DNA of 64,000 nt, taken from NCBI GenBank assembly GCA_024639455.1, contig JAHEIH010000026.1:25502-89501 (forward strand), read 5' to 3'. The stretch comes from Cellvibrionales bacterium. GTDB lineage: Bacteria > Pseudomonadota > Gammaproteobacteria > Pseudomonadales > JAHEIH01. The notes beneath the pieces are model-generated. The model saw only the letters and a list, made by a program, of their open reading frames with translations. It was not told the DNA's origin and searched no databases. The stretch's first letter is position 1. Each line of letters opens with the position of its first letter. Below, in pieces: positions 1-8,989 of the stretch. The translations under genes were made by a program, and so were the position numbers.

Positions 1-52
1 CACCTAGCGAAAATAGGTGGCTTAATCGCTTCATTGGGTGTTCAGTCAACAC
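1..52. other. Two small hairpins downstream of the DUF3094 gene
   Basis: Two inverted repeats are visible: CACCTA/TAGGTG at 1-6 and 14-19, and GTGTT/AACAC at 38-42 and 48-52. They lie just past the stop codon of the small leftward gene at 60-248. Neither has a following T run on the minus strand, so a terminator role is only possible. The window edge prevents judging what lies to the left. Confidence 0.35.
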
Positions 53-59
53 TAGGGCA

Positions 60-248
60 TCAGTGATTAGCGAACGTGGCCAACCACAGGCTCATGACAC
101 TTAGGACGATAACAATGGCGTAGAGAACGAACATCAGTTTGATGGGTTTGAATGGCTTACGCTCGGTGTCGTTGTAGCCACTTTGTAGGTATTTATCTAC
201 CTTGGCTTGATCTTCTTCAGATAAAACGCGTTCTTGATTGTCAGACAT
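60..248 (-). CDS. DUF3094-type small membrane protein
   Basis: This is a 62-residue protein with a charged N-terminal half (an SxEDQAKVDKYL stretch) and one C-terminal membrane segment at roughly residues 38-58. The arrangement and the ERKPFKP motif resemble DUF3094 proteins of pseudomonads and relatives, whose function is unknown. The start at 248 is chosen over the in-frame ATG four codons upstream because GGAGG sits six bases ahead of it. It stands between the window edge and the acyl-CoA dehydrogenase gene, on the same strand as the latter. Confidence 0.75.
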   Translation of the reverse strand: MSDNQERVLSEEDQAKVDKYLQSGYNDTERKPFKPIKLMFVLYAIVIVLSVMSLWLATFANH

Positions 249-304
249 ACGTGCCTCCATAACAGGCGGCTAATATACAAAAATTTGCAGAAAAAATCAG
301 TACT

Positions 305-320
305 CCCGCCTTGCGGCGGG
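305..320 (-). terminator. Hairpin downstream of the acyl-CoA dehydrogenase gene
   Basis: CCCGCC and GGCGGG form a six-pair stem around a four-base loop, directly past the stop codon at 328. On the minus strand a run of T follows about ten bases later, so it is a plausible but not classical intrinsic terminator. Confidence 0.5.
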
Positions 321-327
321 GGTGATT

Positions 328-2118
328 TTAAGCAAAAAGTTCGGTATCCAGATCCATCAAATTGCCTGCGCCGCTGCGCATCGAACGCAAGTGGGCTTCG
401 GTGCGAGGCAAAATGCGCTCAAAGTAGAAACGAGCGGTGTGCAATTTGGCCTTATAAAAGCCCTCATCGCTGCCATTTTTGATGGCATTATCCGCCACCA
501 GCGCCATGCGTGCCCACATAAAGCCAAACACCACATACCCCGAGTACATCAGATAATCGACCGAGGCCGCACCCGCCTCTTCAGGATTTTGCATCGATTT
601 CATGCCCAGCTCCATGGTTACCTCACCCCACTTGTGCAACAGTTTGCTAAGCGAAGCAATATATGGCGCCACCGCCGGGTTGTCGGCGTTATCTTTGCAA
701 AAGGCCTCAACGATTTTGGTGAAGCGACGCAGTAGATCACCGCGACTCGCCAGTACCTTACGACCCAACAAGTCGATCGCTTGAATACCGGTAGTGCCTT
801 CGTAGATAGTGCCGATGCGCGCATCGCGTACAACCTGCTCCATGCCCCACTCAGCCACATAGCCGTGGCCACCGTAAATCTGCATGCCGAGGTTGGTGGT
901 CTCGATGCTGGTTTCAGTCATAAACGCCTTGGCGATGGGGGTCATGAAACCCATCAAATCATCTAACGCTTTGCGATCGGCCTCGTTGCCCGCCTTAAGC
1001 ATTTGGTCTTCCATCAACCCCAACCAATAAAACAGCATGCGACCGCCTTCACCAAAAGCTTTTTGGGTGAGCAACATACGGCGCACATCGGGATGTACAA
1101 TGATGGGGTCGGCGGGACCGCTCGCGTTTTTCGGGCCACTTAGCGAGCGCATTTGCAGGCGTTCTTTAGCGTACTTCAGCGCGCCTTGGTAACTCAATTC
1201 GGTAGAGGTTAGGCCTTGCATGGCTGTACCTAAGCGCGCCATGTTCATAAAGGTAAACATACAGTTGAGACCACGATTTTCAGGGCCAATCAAGAAACCG
1301 GTCGCCCCGTCGAAATTCATCACGCAAGTCGCCGACGCCTTAATACCCATCTTGTGCTCGATTGAGCCGCAGCTCACTGTGTTTCGCTCTCCCGCTTCGC
1401 CCTGATCGTTGGGCAAGAATTTAGGCACGATGAACAAGGAAATACCCTTGGTGCCCTTGGGCGCATCGGGCAAGCGCGCCAATACGATGTGGACAATATT
1501 GTCGGTCATATCGTGCTCGCCGGCGGAGATAAAGATCTTGGTACCGGTAATGGCAAAGGTGCCATCGCGACGGGGCTCAGCCTTAGTGCGCAACATGCCA
1601 AGGTCTGATCCACAGTGTGGCTCGGTGAGACACATGGTACCGGTCCACTCACCAGAAACCAGTTTAGGTAGGTAGGTATCTTTTTGCTGTTGAGTACCGT
1701 GCGCAAAGATGGTGTTGCTGCAACCCTTACTCAAGCCGGGGTACATGCTCCAAGACCAGTTGGCGGTTGAGGCCATTTCAGACACCGCCAAAGCCAAGGT
1801 GTTGGGCAAGCCCATACCACCGTATTCGGTAGGGCCAGAAATCGATGCCCAGCCATTGTCGATAAACTGTTGGTAGGCGTCGCGGAAACCCGTGGGAGTC
1901 GTGACACCGTCTTCGCGCCACTGGCAGCCTTCGCGGTCTCCGGATTGGTTGAGCGGTGACAAGACGTTTTCACAGAATTTGGCCGCTTCGTCCAATACCG
2001 CATCGATGGTATCGCTGCCACAATCTTCGTAGCCCAAGTCGGTAAAAGCCTGCTCGACATTCAGTACTTCGTTCATGACAAAGCGCATGTCGCGTAAGGG
2101 GGCGTGATAGTCAGGCAT
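328..2118 (-). CDS. Acyl-CoA dehydrogenase, long (about 600 aa) DmdC/FadE-like subfamily
   Basis: The 596-residue flavoprotein should oxidise an acyl-CoA to the 2-enoyl-CoA and pass electrons to ETF. Conserved family segments are present: the FAD/substrate region around residues 160-200 (TEPHCGSDLG), and a YEGTTGIQ motif in which Glu440 matches the catalytic base. A C-terminal extension typical of this subfamily follows. The length and motifs fit both the methylmercaptopropionyl-CoA dehydrogenase DmdC and related medium/long-chain enzymes, and sequence reading cannot separate these substrates. GGAG lies eight bases before the ATG. No other beta-oxidation gene is adjacent. DmdC would be attractive given the methylated-compound genes at the far end of the window, but that is speculation. 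Confidence 0.85.
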   Translation of the reverse strand: MPDYHAPLRDMRFVMNEVLNVEQAFTDLGYEDCGSDTIDAVLDEAAKFCENVLSPLNQSGDREGCQWREDGVTTPTGFRDAYQQFIDNGWASISGPTEYGGMGLPNTLALAVSEMASTANWSWSMYPGLSKGCSNTIFAHGTQQQKDTYLPKLVSGEWTGTMCLTEPHCGSDLGMLRTKAEPRRDGTFAITGTKIFISAGEHDMTDNIVHIVLARLPDAPKGTKGISLFIVPKFLPNDQGEAGERNTVSCGSIEHKMGIKASATCVMNFDGATGFLIGPENRGLNCMFTFMNMARLGTAMQGLTSTELSYQGALKYAKERLQMRSLSGPKNASGPADPIIVHPDVRRMLLTQKAFGEGGRMLFYWLGLMEDQMLKAGNEADRKALDDLMGFMTPIAKAFMTETSIETTNLGMQIYGGHGYVAEWGMEQVVRDARIGTIYEGTTGIQAIDLLGRKVLASRGDLLRRFTKIVEAFCKDNADNPAVAPYIASLSKLLHKWGEVTMELGMKSMQNPEEAGAASVDYLMYSGYVVFGFMWARMALVADNAIKNGSDEGFYKAKLHTARFYFERILPRTEAHLRSMRSGAGNLMDLDTELFA

Positions 2119-2202
2119 GGGTCGTACTCCGAGAAAATAATAATGCCTAAAAAGTAATCTAAATTCGCAGACGCACTAAGGTTCGATATCGACTTTAGAG
2201 GG

Positions 2203-2613
2203 TTATTTGACGCCACTAGAATCTTTATATTTCAAGCCATTGGCGGCTAGGTCGAGTAGATCGTCGATCGCCACTGGGGAGGATTCTAGCGAGGGAAGTG
2301 CAGTGGCGTCAGCCGTAGCTGATGATGCTAAATGTTTGCCCTGGGTTGGCTCTTCAGGCTGACCATCCTCTTGATCTTCAACCGAACCACTCGTCGCTTG
2401 GTGTTTGGGGGTAGGTTTGTCTGGCCATTCGTCTTCAATGCGGTTGGGGTCGCGGCGGCGATTGGCGCTCGCTTCAGTCTGTTGACCCTCTTCCACCGGG
2501 GGTAGCGGACGCGCTTTATCCTCCTCGTTCTCTTGCCCAACCGCCTTGCGCTGGGCAGGCGTAGCATAGGTGAGGATGGGGGTCGAAATGGGGCCTGTTG
2601 GATTAATTGCCAT
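2203..2613 (-). CDS. Hypothetical low-complexity protein
   Basis: The 136-residue product is rich in Glu, Pro, Asp and Ser with many charged repeats, and it should be largely disordered. It has no signal peptide or membrane segment. Only the C-terminal 25 residues (a DDLLDLAANGL stretch) look ordered. I do not recognise the family. It precedes a second small unknown gene on the same strand in reverse order, 74 bases away. The start is the first ATG of the open frame and no strong ribosome site decides it. Confidence 0.5.
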   Translation of the reverse strand: MAINPTGPISTPILTYATPAQRKAVGQENEEDKARPLPPVEEGQQTEASANRRRDPNRIEDEWPDKPTPKHQATSGSVEDQEDGQPEEPTQGKHLASSATADATALPSLESSPVAIDDLLDLAANGLKYKDSSGVK

Positions 2614-2687
2614 ACGTCACCACCGCTAATGGTTTACTCAAATTATCGGCAGAGACGCGCATAATTTGAGGGAGATCTTAACGACGT

Positions 2688-2924
2688 TTAGGCCTGAGTA
2701 TCGATCAGGGTGCCGAGCATTTCCTCAGCGCGCTTGGCCACCATAACCGAGGCCTGCACCTGCAGTTTGGCTTGCATTAAATCCACCGCCGCGCCGGTTA
2801 AATCAGCCTCGCCGACATCTACCATTGACGCCTTCGCCACCTGATCGGCCGCCTTGCTAGCTTGTTGTAGTCCTTTCTGTATTCCCTGCAGTCCCGTGCT
2901 AAGGATTGATCCACCTACTACCAT
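2688..2924 (-). CDS. Small protein with a flagellar-rod-like C-terminal motif
   Basis: The 78-residue protein has a Gly-rich start (MVVGGSIL), a helical middle rich in Ala and Lys, and a tail containing AAVDLMQAK and AEEMLGTLIDT. That tail resembles the C-terminal helix of flagellar rod/hook proteins (FlgB, FlgC, FlgE families). Similar stand-alone small proteins occur in pseudomonads without a firm function. The start at 2924 is preferred over 2957 because GGAG lies seven bases upstream. There are no flagellar genes nearby, so a flagellar role is not supported by context. Confidence 0.6.
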   Translation of the reverse strand: MVVGGSILSTGLQGIQKGLQQASKAADQVAKASMVDVGEADLTGAAVDLMQAKLQVQASVMVAKRAEEMLGTLIDTQA

Positions 2925-3089
2925 TATCGTCTCCTGTCGTTTTGACAACGACTGCATGACATGGTTCTACAGTACCGTAACCATGCCATACATTCTGTGA
3001 ACTGGCTCAAGCTTCTACTGTTCTATAGACCTGTATCCAAAATCCCAGACACTCGCTAGATTACACCTACACACATCGAGGCGAGCCAC

Positions 3090-3767
3090 ATGGTCTATTC
3101 CCCTTGCTTTCTATGCCATGCCGCCGCCGCTCGCGGTGAAGATTTTTGCCAGCCATGCTTGGCCGATATGCCATGGAATCATCGTGCCTGCCTATGTTGC
3201 GCCCTCCCTATCGCCGATCCATTTTCGAGCCACTGCACGGTATGTTCGCAGGCGCCTCCACCCTTTGAGTTCGCTGTGGCGAACTTTCGCTATGCCTACC
3301 CCATCGACCACTTACTCCTCCGTTATAAACAGCATGGGGATGAGGTCCTCGGTGCCAAACTGGCAAGGCTAATGCTCAACAGTCTCTCTGAAGATACCCT
3401 TTTCCAGTTAAGTGAAGCAACACTTATTCCTGTGGCGATGCATCCTCAAGACCTTCGCAAGCGCGGCTTCAACCAAGCTCAGCAACTCGCCGATAGCATC
3501 GCGGCTCAGATCAGCCTGCCGGTCGATAATCGCCTCCTCGCGACGCGCACCCACTCAGCCCAAAAGTCATTGAATGCCGCCCAGCGGCACCAGAACCTGC
3601 GAGGCGTCTTTCACTTTCCCGGCCAGGCGCCCAAACATTGCGTCATTGTCGATGACGTCATCACAACCGGCGCTACCGTAAGCGCGGTTACCCAACAATT
3701 AAAACAACGAGGAAGCGAACAAATTAGCGTGTTATGCTTAGCCCGCACGCCAGCACCGGGGCACTAA
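3090..3767 (+). CDS. comF: ComF family phosphoribosyltransferase-like protein
   Basis: The 225-residue protein begins with a double zinc-binding region (CFLC, CQPC, CLCC and CTVC pairs within the first 55 residues). It ends with a type I phosphoribosyltransferase fold carrying the PRPP loop VIVDDVITTGAT near residue 190. ComF proteins are linked to uptake of transforming DNA, but the family is widespread in non-competent bacteria and its reaction is unknown. A GAGG ribosome site precedes the ATG. Its 3' end runs up to 33 bases before the modA start. Confidence 0.85.
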   Translation: MVYSPCFLCHAAAARGEDFCQPCLADMPWNHRACLCCALPIADPFSSHCTVCSQAPPPFEFAVANFRYAYPIDHLLLRYKQHGDEVLGAKLARLMLNSLSEDTLFQLSEATLIPVAMHPQDLRKRGFNQAQQLADSIAAQISLPVDNRLLATRTHSAQKSLNAAQRHQNLRGVFHFPGQAPKHCVIVDDVITTGATVSAVTQQLKQRGSEQISVLCLARTPAPGH

Positions 3768-3799
3768 GCTACCGGCCGGCTCAACCTGCAGGGAGCGAC

Positions 3800-4522
3800 A
3801 TGGGCAAGCTTTTGCTGACATTGTTATTGGCGGTCACGGCTAACACTAGTCAGGCCAGCTCGCGCCTATTAATTGCTGTCGCGAGCAATTTTGAGCCCAC
3901 CGCACGTGCTTTGGCCAGCACCTTCGAGCAGCAACATCCCGCGGTGAGCATCCAACTAAGCAGCGCCGCGAGCGGAGCGCATTACCACCAAATTTCGCGC
4001 GGGGCACCTTTTGCTCTTTTTCTAAGCGCCGACCGTGCTTACCCACAGCTGCTCGCTGACCAAGGCCGCGGTATCGAACTGAAAAATTATGCCCGTGGCA
4101 GCCTGGTACTGGCTTGCCGCGAAAACTGGGGTTTTGCTGATGCAATGCAGCGTATATCACGAGGAGCGGCGCGCATCGCCATCGCTAACCCAAACACCGC
4201 CCCTTATGGCCGAGCCGCCCAGCAAGTGTTGAACCGAGAGGGCATTGCACCACCGTATGTGCAAGGTCAAAACGTTGGCCAGGCGCTCAATTTTCTGGGC
4301 GCCGGTGCCGTGGATTGCGCCTTCGCTGCACGCTCGCAAGTGATGCAAAAGCCATCGATTGCTTGGGCCGAGGTGCCCGCGGTATACGACCCCATCGATC
4401 AAGCGGGCCTTTTATTACAGCCAAATAATCAACAGGCCGCCGCGTTTTGGCATTTCCTAGACAGCGACAGCGCGAAAAGTATTATCAGCAGCCAAGGTTA
4501 CCAGGTGGAGTGGCATGACTGA
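3800..4522 (+). CDS. modA: Molybdate ABC transporter periplasmic binding protein
   Basis: The 240-residue protein captures molybdate in the periplasm for the ModBC permease. The start at 3800 gives a clean signal peptide (MGKLLLTLLLAVTANTSQAS) behind a GGGAG ribosome site, whereas the longer open frame would overlap comF. Type II binding-protein landmarks follow: an AVASNF strand, an SSAASGA anion-binding loop and VDCAFAARSQ near the end. It overlaps modB by eight bases, so modABC are translationally coupled. No ModE gene or clear ModE operator is seen upstream. Confidence 0.92.
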   Translation: MGKLLLTLLLAVTANTSQASSRLLIAVASNFEPTARALASTFEQQHPAVSIQLSSAASGAHYHQISRGAPFALFLSADRAYPQLLADQGRGIELKNYARGSLVLACRENWGFADAMQRISRGAARIAIANPNTAPYGRAAQQVLNREGIAPPYVQGQNVGQALNFLGAGAVDCAFAARSQVMQKPSIAWAEVPAVYDPIDQAGLLLQPNNQQAAAFWHFLDSDSAKSIISSQGYQVEWHD

Positions 4523-5195
4523 CCCCTTGTGGCAAACTCTGTGGCTAACACTCCAATTGGCCGGGGCCACCACCGCCATATTGCTTTTGTTGGGCACTCC
4601 CCTTGCCTGGCGCTTGGCGCGAAGTCGCGGTCGGTTGAAACCTCTCGCCGAAGCGCTCATCGCCATGCCCTTAGTGCTACCTCCTAGCGTTCTTGGCTAC
4701 TACTTGCTGGTGGGGTTCGCCCCCGACAGCATGATCGGTGGCCTTTGGCAGGGGCTATTCAACCAACAACTGGCCTTTAGCTTTGAGGCCTTGGTCATCG
4801 CTTCGGTGATCTACTCGGCGCCCTTTGTGATACAGCCGCTGATCAATAGCTTTCAGAATATCTCCCCTGAGACGCTGAAGGCAGCGGCTAGCTTGGGCTG
4901 CAACAGTTGGCAGCGGTTTGTATTTCTGGCGCTGCCAATGGCCAAAACGGCCTTAGTAAGCGCCGCGGTTATGGGCTTTGCTCACACCGTCGGCGAGTTC
5001 GGCGTGGTACTCATGATCGGCGGCAACATTCCCGGCGAAACCCAAGTGATGTCGATTGCCCTTTACCAAGAGGTGGAGTTATTAAACTACGCCAGCGCCA
5101 ACCACTACGCCGGCATCTTACTGAGCTTTTCGGCGATCGTATTGGTCGCGGTGTACAGTTTGCAAGCGCGGGCGAGAGCGAGGGGGATGGCCTAA
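4515..5195 (+). CDS. modB: Molybdate ABC transporter permease
   Basis: The 226-residue inner-membrane protein has about five membrane segments. It carries the EAA loop that docks the ATPase, visible as LKAAASLGCNSWQRFVFLALP near residue 120-140, and the family motif HTVGEFGVVLMIGGNIPG. It forms the channel for molybdate delivered by ModA. Its TAA stop shares a base with the modC ATG (TAATG). Confidence 0.93.
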   Translation: MTDPLWQTLWLTLQLAGATTAILLLLGTPLAWRLARSRGRLKPLAEALIAMPLVLPPSVLGYYLLVGFAPDSMIGGLWQGLFNQQLAFSFEALVIASVIYSAPFVIQPLINSFQNISPETLKAAASLGCNSWQRFVFLALPMAKTALVSAAVMGFAHTVGEFGVVLMIGGNIPGETQVMSIALYQEVELLNYASANHYAGILLSFSAIVLVAVYSLQARARARGMA

Positions 5196-6247
5196 TGCTG
5201 CATCTTCAACGCACCGCTACCGCGAGCCATCCAGCCATTGAATTGCATATTAATCCTGGATTTACAGCCTTATTTGGTCCCTCGGGGGCGGGTAAAACCC
5301 ACCTCTTGGAACAGATCGCCGGTCTGCGCCCACTACCGACAGGCAGTACTATTAGCTTCGCTGATAACCCTTGGCAGCACATACCCTGCGAACAACGCCA
5401 CATCGGCATGGTCTTCCAGCACGGAGAGTTGTTTCCCCATCTCAATGTCTTGGACAACATTTGTTTCGCTTGGCGGTTCAGAGACAAATGTATGTCGAAG
5501 CAGCAGCTGCAAAGCACCTTGCACGCCTTAGGTATTCAAGAAACATGGCTTAACGCTTCTATCCAGTCTCTGTCGGGCGGGCAGCGGCAGCGGGTAGCCA
5601 TTGCTCGCGCACTGTACAGCCAACCCCAGCTATTACTGTTAGACGAAGCCGTGTCTGCCCTTGATGCAGCCGCCCGTCTGCAGGTTTACCGCGCACTGGT
5701 CGAATACCAAAAGCGGCATCAGGCGTGCATCGTATTTATTAGCCATATCGCCGACGAAGTCGCCCAATTTGCTGACGATGTCGCACTTATTGATTCCAAT
5801 GGCGCTATCAGCGCCCACGCCAATATATTCGAAATATTCAACCGACTCGACAACAGCATCGCCGATGGCCAGGACGCCGGTGCCGTCCTACGCACACGCC
5901 ATCAAGGTAGCGTTGTCGGCTATCAACTGTCGACGCTGTGCCTTGGAAAACAGCAGATCATCTGTCCAGCCCTAACTGGACACTTCGACACCAACGTGCG
6001 AATCCGCATTGCGGCCAGAGATGTGAGTATCTGCGTCGAAAAGCCCACCCAATCGAGCATTTTGAACGTTTTGCAGGCAACCATCGACAGTATTGACCCA
6101 CACAACGACAGCCACGTGATGGTGCGTCTTCACGTTGAAGAGCAATTTTTGCTGGCGCGTATTACCCACAAATCCTTTGACGAACTTACGCTGCACGTTG
6201 GTCAAACCGTTTTCGCACAGGTTAAATCTGTCGCACTCATGGGCTAA
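5195..6247 (+). CDS. modC: Molybdate ABC transporter ATP-binding protein
   Basis: The 350-residue ATPase energises ModB. It has Walker A GPSGAGKT at residues 28-35, the ABC signature LSGGQ at 126-130 and a Walker B LLLLDEA at about 147. A C-terminal TOBE (molybdopterin-binding-like) domain occupies roughly the last 65 residues and probably senses oxyanion. The ATG at 5195 overlaps the modB stop. A longer open frame in the same reading frame starts inside modB and is ignored. The gene is followed two bases later by srkA. Confidence 0.93.
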   Translation: MLHLQRTATASHPAIELHINPGFTALFGPSGAGKTHLLEQIAGLRPLPTGSTISFADNPWQHIPCEQRHIGMVFQHGELFPHLNVLDNICFAWRFRDKCMSKQQLQSTLHALGIQETWLNASIQSLSGGQRQRVAIARALYSQPQLLLLDEAVSALDAAARLQVYRALVEYQKRHQACIVFISHIADEVAQFADDVALIDSNGAISAHANIFEIFNRLDNSIADGQDAGAVLRTRHQGSVVGYQLSTLCLGKQQIICPALTGHFDTNVRIRIAARDVSICVEKPTQSSILNVLQATIDSIDPHNDSHVMVRLHVEEQFLLARITHKSFDELTLHVGQTVFAQVKSVALMG

Positions 6248-6249
6248 TC

Positions 6250-7242
6250 ATGTATCAACACCCCTATGCCAATCTCACCCCCGACAAAGTCCTTGATGCT
6301 ATTGAGGCCGTTGGCTACCCATGCGATGGCCGTTTAACCGCGCTTAATTCTTACGAAAACCGGGTCTTCCAGATAGGGGTCGAAGATCAAGTGCCCATTA
6401 TCGCTAAGTTTTATCGCCCCGATCGCTGGTCGCACGATCAAATTGCCGAAGAACACGCCTTTAGCCTCGAACTGGCGGCAGAAGAGTGGCCGATCGTTGC
6501 ACCTCTTCTTTCGCCCAACGGAGCATCGACCCATCGATTTGAAGGCTTTACGTTCGCCCTTTTCCCTCGCTTTGGTGGCCACGCCCCTGAACTGGATAAC
6601 CTAGACACCACCGAATTGCTCGGTCGCTCCATTGGCCGTTTGCACGCTATTGGGGCAAAAAAGGCCTTTGTGCATCGCCCCGCCGTCGGTATGGCGTCTT
6701 ACGGTAGCGAGAGCCGCGAATTCTTATTGCGCGGCGACCACTTGCCCGCCAGCCTTCGCAACGCCTACGACACGCTGACTCGAGACCTGCTTGAGCTCAT
6801 CGAATCTCAGTGGCAGGACTGCCATTACACGCCCATTCGTCTGCATGCCGACTGCCACCCAGGCAACATTCTTTGGCGAGACGAGCGCGCCGTGTTTGTC
6901 GACTTTGATGACTGTCGAATGGGGCCGGCGGTACAGGATGTGTGGATGCTGCTAAACGGAGACAGGCAAGACCAAACCGATCAACTGGAAGCCCTGCTAG
7001 AGGGCTATGAAATGTTCCATGACTTTGATGACAATGAACTGCGGCTTATCGAACCCTTACGCACGCTGCGCATGATGCACTATGCCGCATGGTTGGCTAA
7101 ACGCTGGCAGGATCCCGCCTTTCCGATAGCTTTCCCATGGTTTAATAGTGAACGCTATTGGTCGGAACACGTCTTAGAGTTGCGTGAACAATTTGCGCAC
7201 TTACAAGAACCCATATTATCTAGAAGCAGAGGCAACGCCTAA
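6250..7242 (+). CDS. srkA: Stress response kinase A (YihE/RdoA family Ser/Thr kinase)
   Basis: The 330-residue protein belongs to the choline-kinase-like fold. It shows the catalytic-loop motif LHADCHPGNILW near residue 200 and the metal-binding VDFDDCRMGP about 20 residues later. In enterobacteria SrkA counters envelope-stress-induced death through the MazEF pathway. It starts two bases after modC, so it is probably cotranscribed with modABC. That arrangement is not usual and suggests no direct functional link beyond shared expression. Confidence 0.9.
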   Translation: MYQHPYANLTPDKVLDAIEAVGYPCDGRLTALNSYENRVFQIGVEDQVPIIAKFYRPDRWSHDQIAEEHAFSLELAAEEWPIVAPLLSPNGASTHRFEGFTFALFPRFGGHAPELDNLDTTELLGRSIGRLHAIGAKKAFVHRPAVGMASYGSESREFLLRGDHLPASLRNAYDTLTRDLLELIESQWQDCHYTPIRLHADCHPGNILWRDERAVFVDFDDCRMGPAVQDVWMLLNGDRQDQTDQLEALLEGYEMFHDFDDNELRLIEPLRTLRMMHYAAWLAKRWQDPAFPIAFPWFNSERYWSEHVLELREQFAHLQEPILSRSRGNA

Positions 7243-7320
7243 AAACCATTGCGGCTTCAACAGCTAGCTAATCCTTGTCACGCCGCTTACAATGAGCTTA
7301 AAAGAGATATCGGAGTTAGT

Positions 7321-8142
7321 ATGACCGCGACCGCATCGGCGTTTACCCAAGATAACGATCCCATCTGGCAACGCATCCGCCAAGAAACACAGCGCGACGT
7401 GAGTTGTGAGCCTATTTTGGCCAGCTTTTTACATGCCACTATTCTCAATCACAGCCGTTTAGAAAGCGCCCTCAGCTTTCACTTAGCGAATAAATTAGAC
7501 AGTCCCACCGCACCTGCCATGTTGTTACGTGAAGTGATAGAAGAGGCCTTTGCCAATGACCCATCTATCGGTGCCGCCATTCGCGCCGACCTGAACGCGG
7601 TAATGGATAGAGACTCTGCTTGCGACAAACTGTCAACGCCCTTGCTGTACTTCAAAGGGTTTCACGCGCTGCAAGCTTACCGCGTTGCTCACTGGTTATG
7701 GCGCAACGGCCGGGATAGTTTGGCGCTGTTTTTTCAAAACCGCATCTCAATGGTGTTCGGCGTCGACGTCCATCCCGCCGCTAAAATTGGTGAAGGCATC
7801 ATGTTTGACCACGCCACCGGCCTAGTAATCGGCGAAACCTGTGTGATTGGCAACAACGTCTCAATCATGCAATCAGTGACCCTGGGCGGTACGGGCAAAG
7901 ACCACGGCGACCGCCACCCCAAAGTCGGCGATGGTGTGTTAATTAGCTGTGGTGCGAAAATTCTAGGCAATATAAAGATTGGCGACGGTGCCAAAGTGGG
8001 TGCAGGCAGCGTGGTATTAAACGAAGTTCCACCCCATTCCACCGTAGCCGGCGTGCCAGCCAAAATCGTCGGTCGCCCGGTAACTGCCAGCCCCGCACTG
8101 GATATGAACCACCAGCTCAGCTGCGACGGCTGCGACGACTAG
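7321..8142 (+). CDS. cysE: Serine O-acetyltransferase
   Basis: The 273-residue enzyme makes O-acetylserine from serine and acetyl-CoA, the committed step of cysteine synthesis. The N-terminal helical domain covers about residues 1-140. A left-handed beta-helix of hexapeptide repeats follows, with DVHPAAKIGEGIMFDHATG and VTLGGTGKDHGDRHPK carrying the catalytic His/Asp region. A C-terminal tail binds the sulfhydrylase and mediates cysteine feedback. The start at 7321 follows GGAG by seven bases and gives the same length as the E. coli protein. A short in-frame extension upstream is rejected. Confidence 0.93.
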   Translation: MTATASAFTQDNDPIWQRIRQETQRDVSCEPILASFLHATILNHSRLESALSFHLANKLDSPTAPAMLLREVIEEAFANDPSIGAAIRADLNAVMDRDSACDKLSTPLLYFKGFHALQAYRVAHWLWRNGRDSLALFFQNRISMVFGVDVHPAAKIGEGIMFDHATGLVIGETCVIGNNVSIMQSVTLGGTGKDHGDRHPKVGDGVLISCGAKILGNIKIGDGAKVGAGSVVLNEVPPHSTVAGVPAKIVGRPVTASPALDMNHQLSCDGCDD

Positions 8143-8182
8143 CTGGTACTGGCGCCGCAAAGCGTTATAATTCGCGCTCACA

Positions 8183-8989
8183 ATGGGGGACACCGTGGAT
8201 TTAGATCGCTTTGGCGGCATTGCCCGCTTGTACGGCACCGAGGGTTTACAACACCTTAACAACGCGCACTTTCTGGTCGTCGGTATCGGCGGGGTGGGTA
8301 CGTGGGCGGCAGAAGCACTCGTTCGCAGCGGCGTGGGTACGCTTACGCTAGCCGATCTCGACGATATCTGCGTCACCAATATCAATCGCCAGACCCACGC
8401 CTTGCAATCAACCATAGGCCAATCGAAAACCGCCGCCATGGCGCAGCGCTTACGCGACATCAACCCGGCGATTACCGTGCACGAACTGGAAGACTTCATC
8501 GACCCGCAGAACGTTCGCCAGCACATTGACCAGCGCTACGACGTGATCTTGGACTGCGCCGATACCGCGCATTCTAAGACGGCAATTATTGCCACAGCGA
8601 AGTATCAGAAACAGTTAGTGATCACGGTAGGGTCTGCCGGCGGTAAGCGCGACCCGCGCTTGATTACCAGCAACGATCTCAACAAGACCGTGAACGACCC
8701 ATTGCTCGCCAAGGTTCGCAGTCAACTGCGCCGCTTTCACAACTATAGCAAAAACCCCAAGCGAAGTTTCCAGGTAGAAGCGGTCTACTCTACCGAACAC
8801 ATGGTGTACCCAAGTGATGACGGTGGCGTGTGCACCACCAAGAATTTCAGCGACGGCGACACCGCGTTAAACTGCAGCGGCGGATTTGGTTCATCGACCA
8901 TGATTACTGGCTGCTTTGGTTTCCACGCCGCCAGCCGCGCCATCGACAAATACCTAGCTCGGGTCGAACGCCGCCAAGGCGCGTTGTAG
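8183..8989 (+). CDS. tcdA: tRNA threonylcarbamoyladenosine dehydratase
   Basis: The 268-residue E1-like enzyme uses ATP to cyclise t6A37 of ANN-decoding tRNAs to ct6A. The nucleotide loop VVGIGGVG is at residues 32-39, with the family strings ARLYGTEGL before it and VTVGSAGGKRDP later. A GTG at 8195 with a GGGGG ribosome site is an alternative start. In E. coli this protein (CsdL) receives sulfur-relay help from the CsdA-CsdE desulfurase. Here the CsdA-CsdE fusion gene lies head-on next to it, and the two coding regions overlap by 36 bases at their 3' ends. Confidence 0.92.
   Translation: MGDTVDLDRFGGIARLYGTEGLQHLNNAHFLVVGIGGVGTWAAEALVRSGVGTLTLADLDDICVTNINRQTHALQSTIGQSKTAAMAQRLRDINPAITVHELEDFIDPQNVRQHIDQRYDVILDCADTAHSKTAIIATAKYQKQLVITVGSAGGKRDPRLITSNDLNKTVNDPLLAKVRSQLRRFHNYSKNPKRSFQVEAVYSTEHMVYPSDDGGVCTTKNFSDGDTALNCSGGFGSSTMITGCFGFHAASRAIDKYLARVERRQGAL

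Noticed and set aside
328..2118. Firm assignment as DmdC of DMSP demethylation
   Set aside because: The subfamily fits, but no dmdA, dmdB or dmdD gene is present nearby and related beta-oxidation enzymes have the same motifs.
3000..3089. Biotin or competence operator upstream of comF
   Set aside because: No recognisable BirA or other dyad could be read in this short region.
4907..5194. Long N-terminal extension of ModC
   Set aside because: It lies within modB in another frame, and ModC starts at the coupled ATG at 5195.
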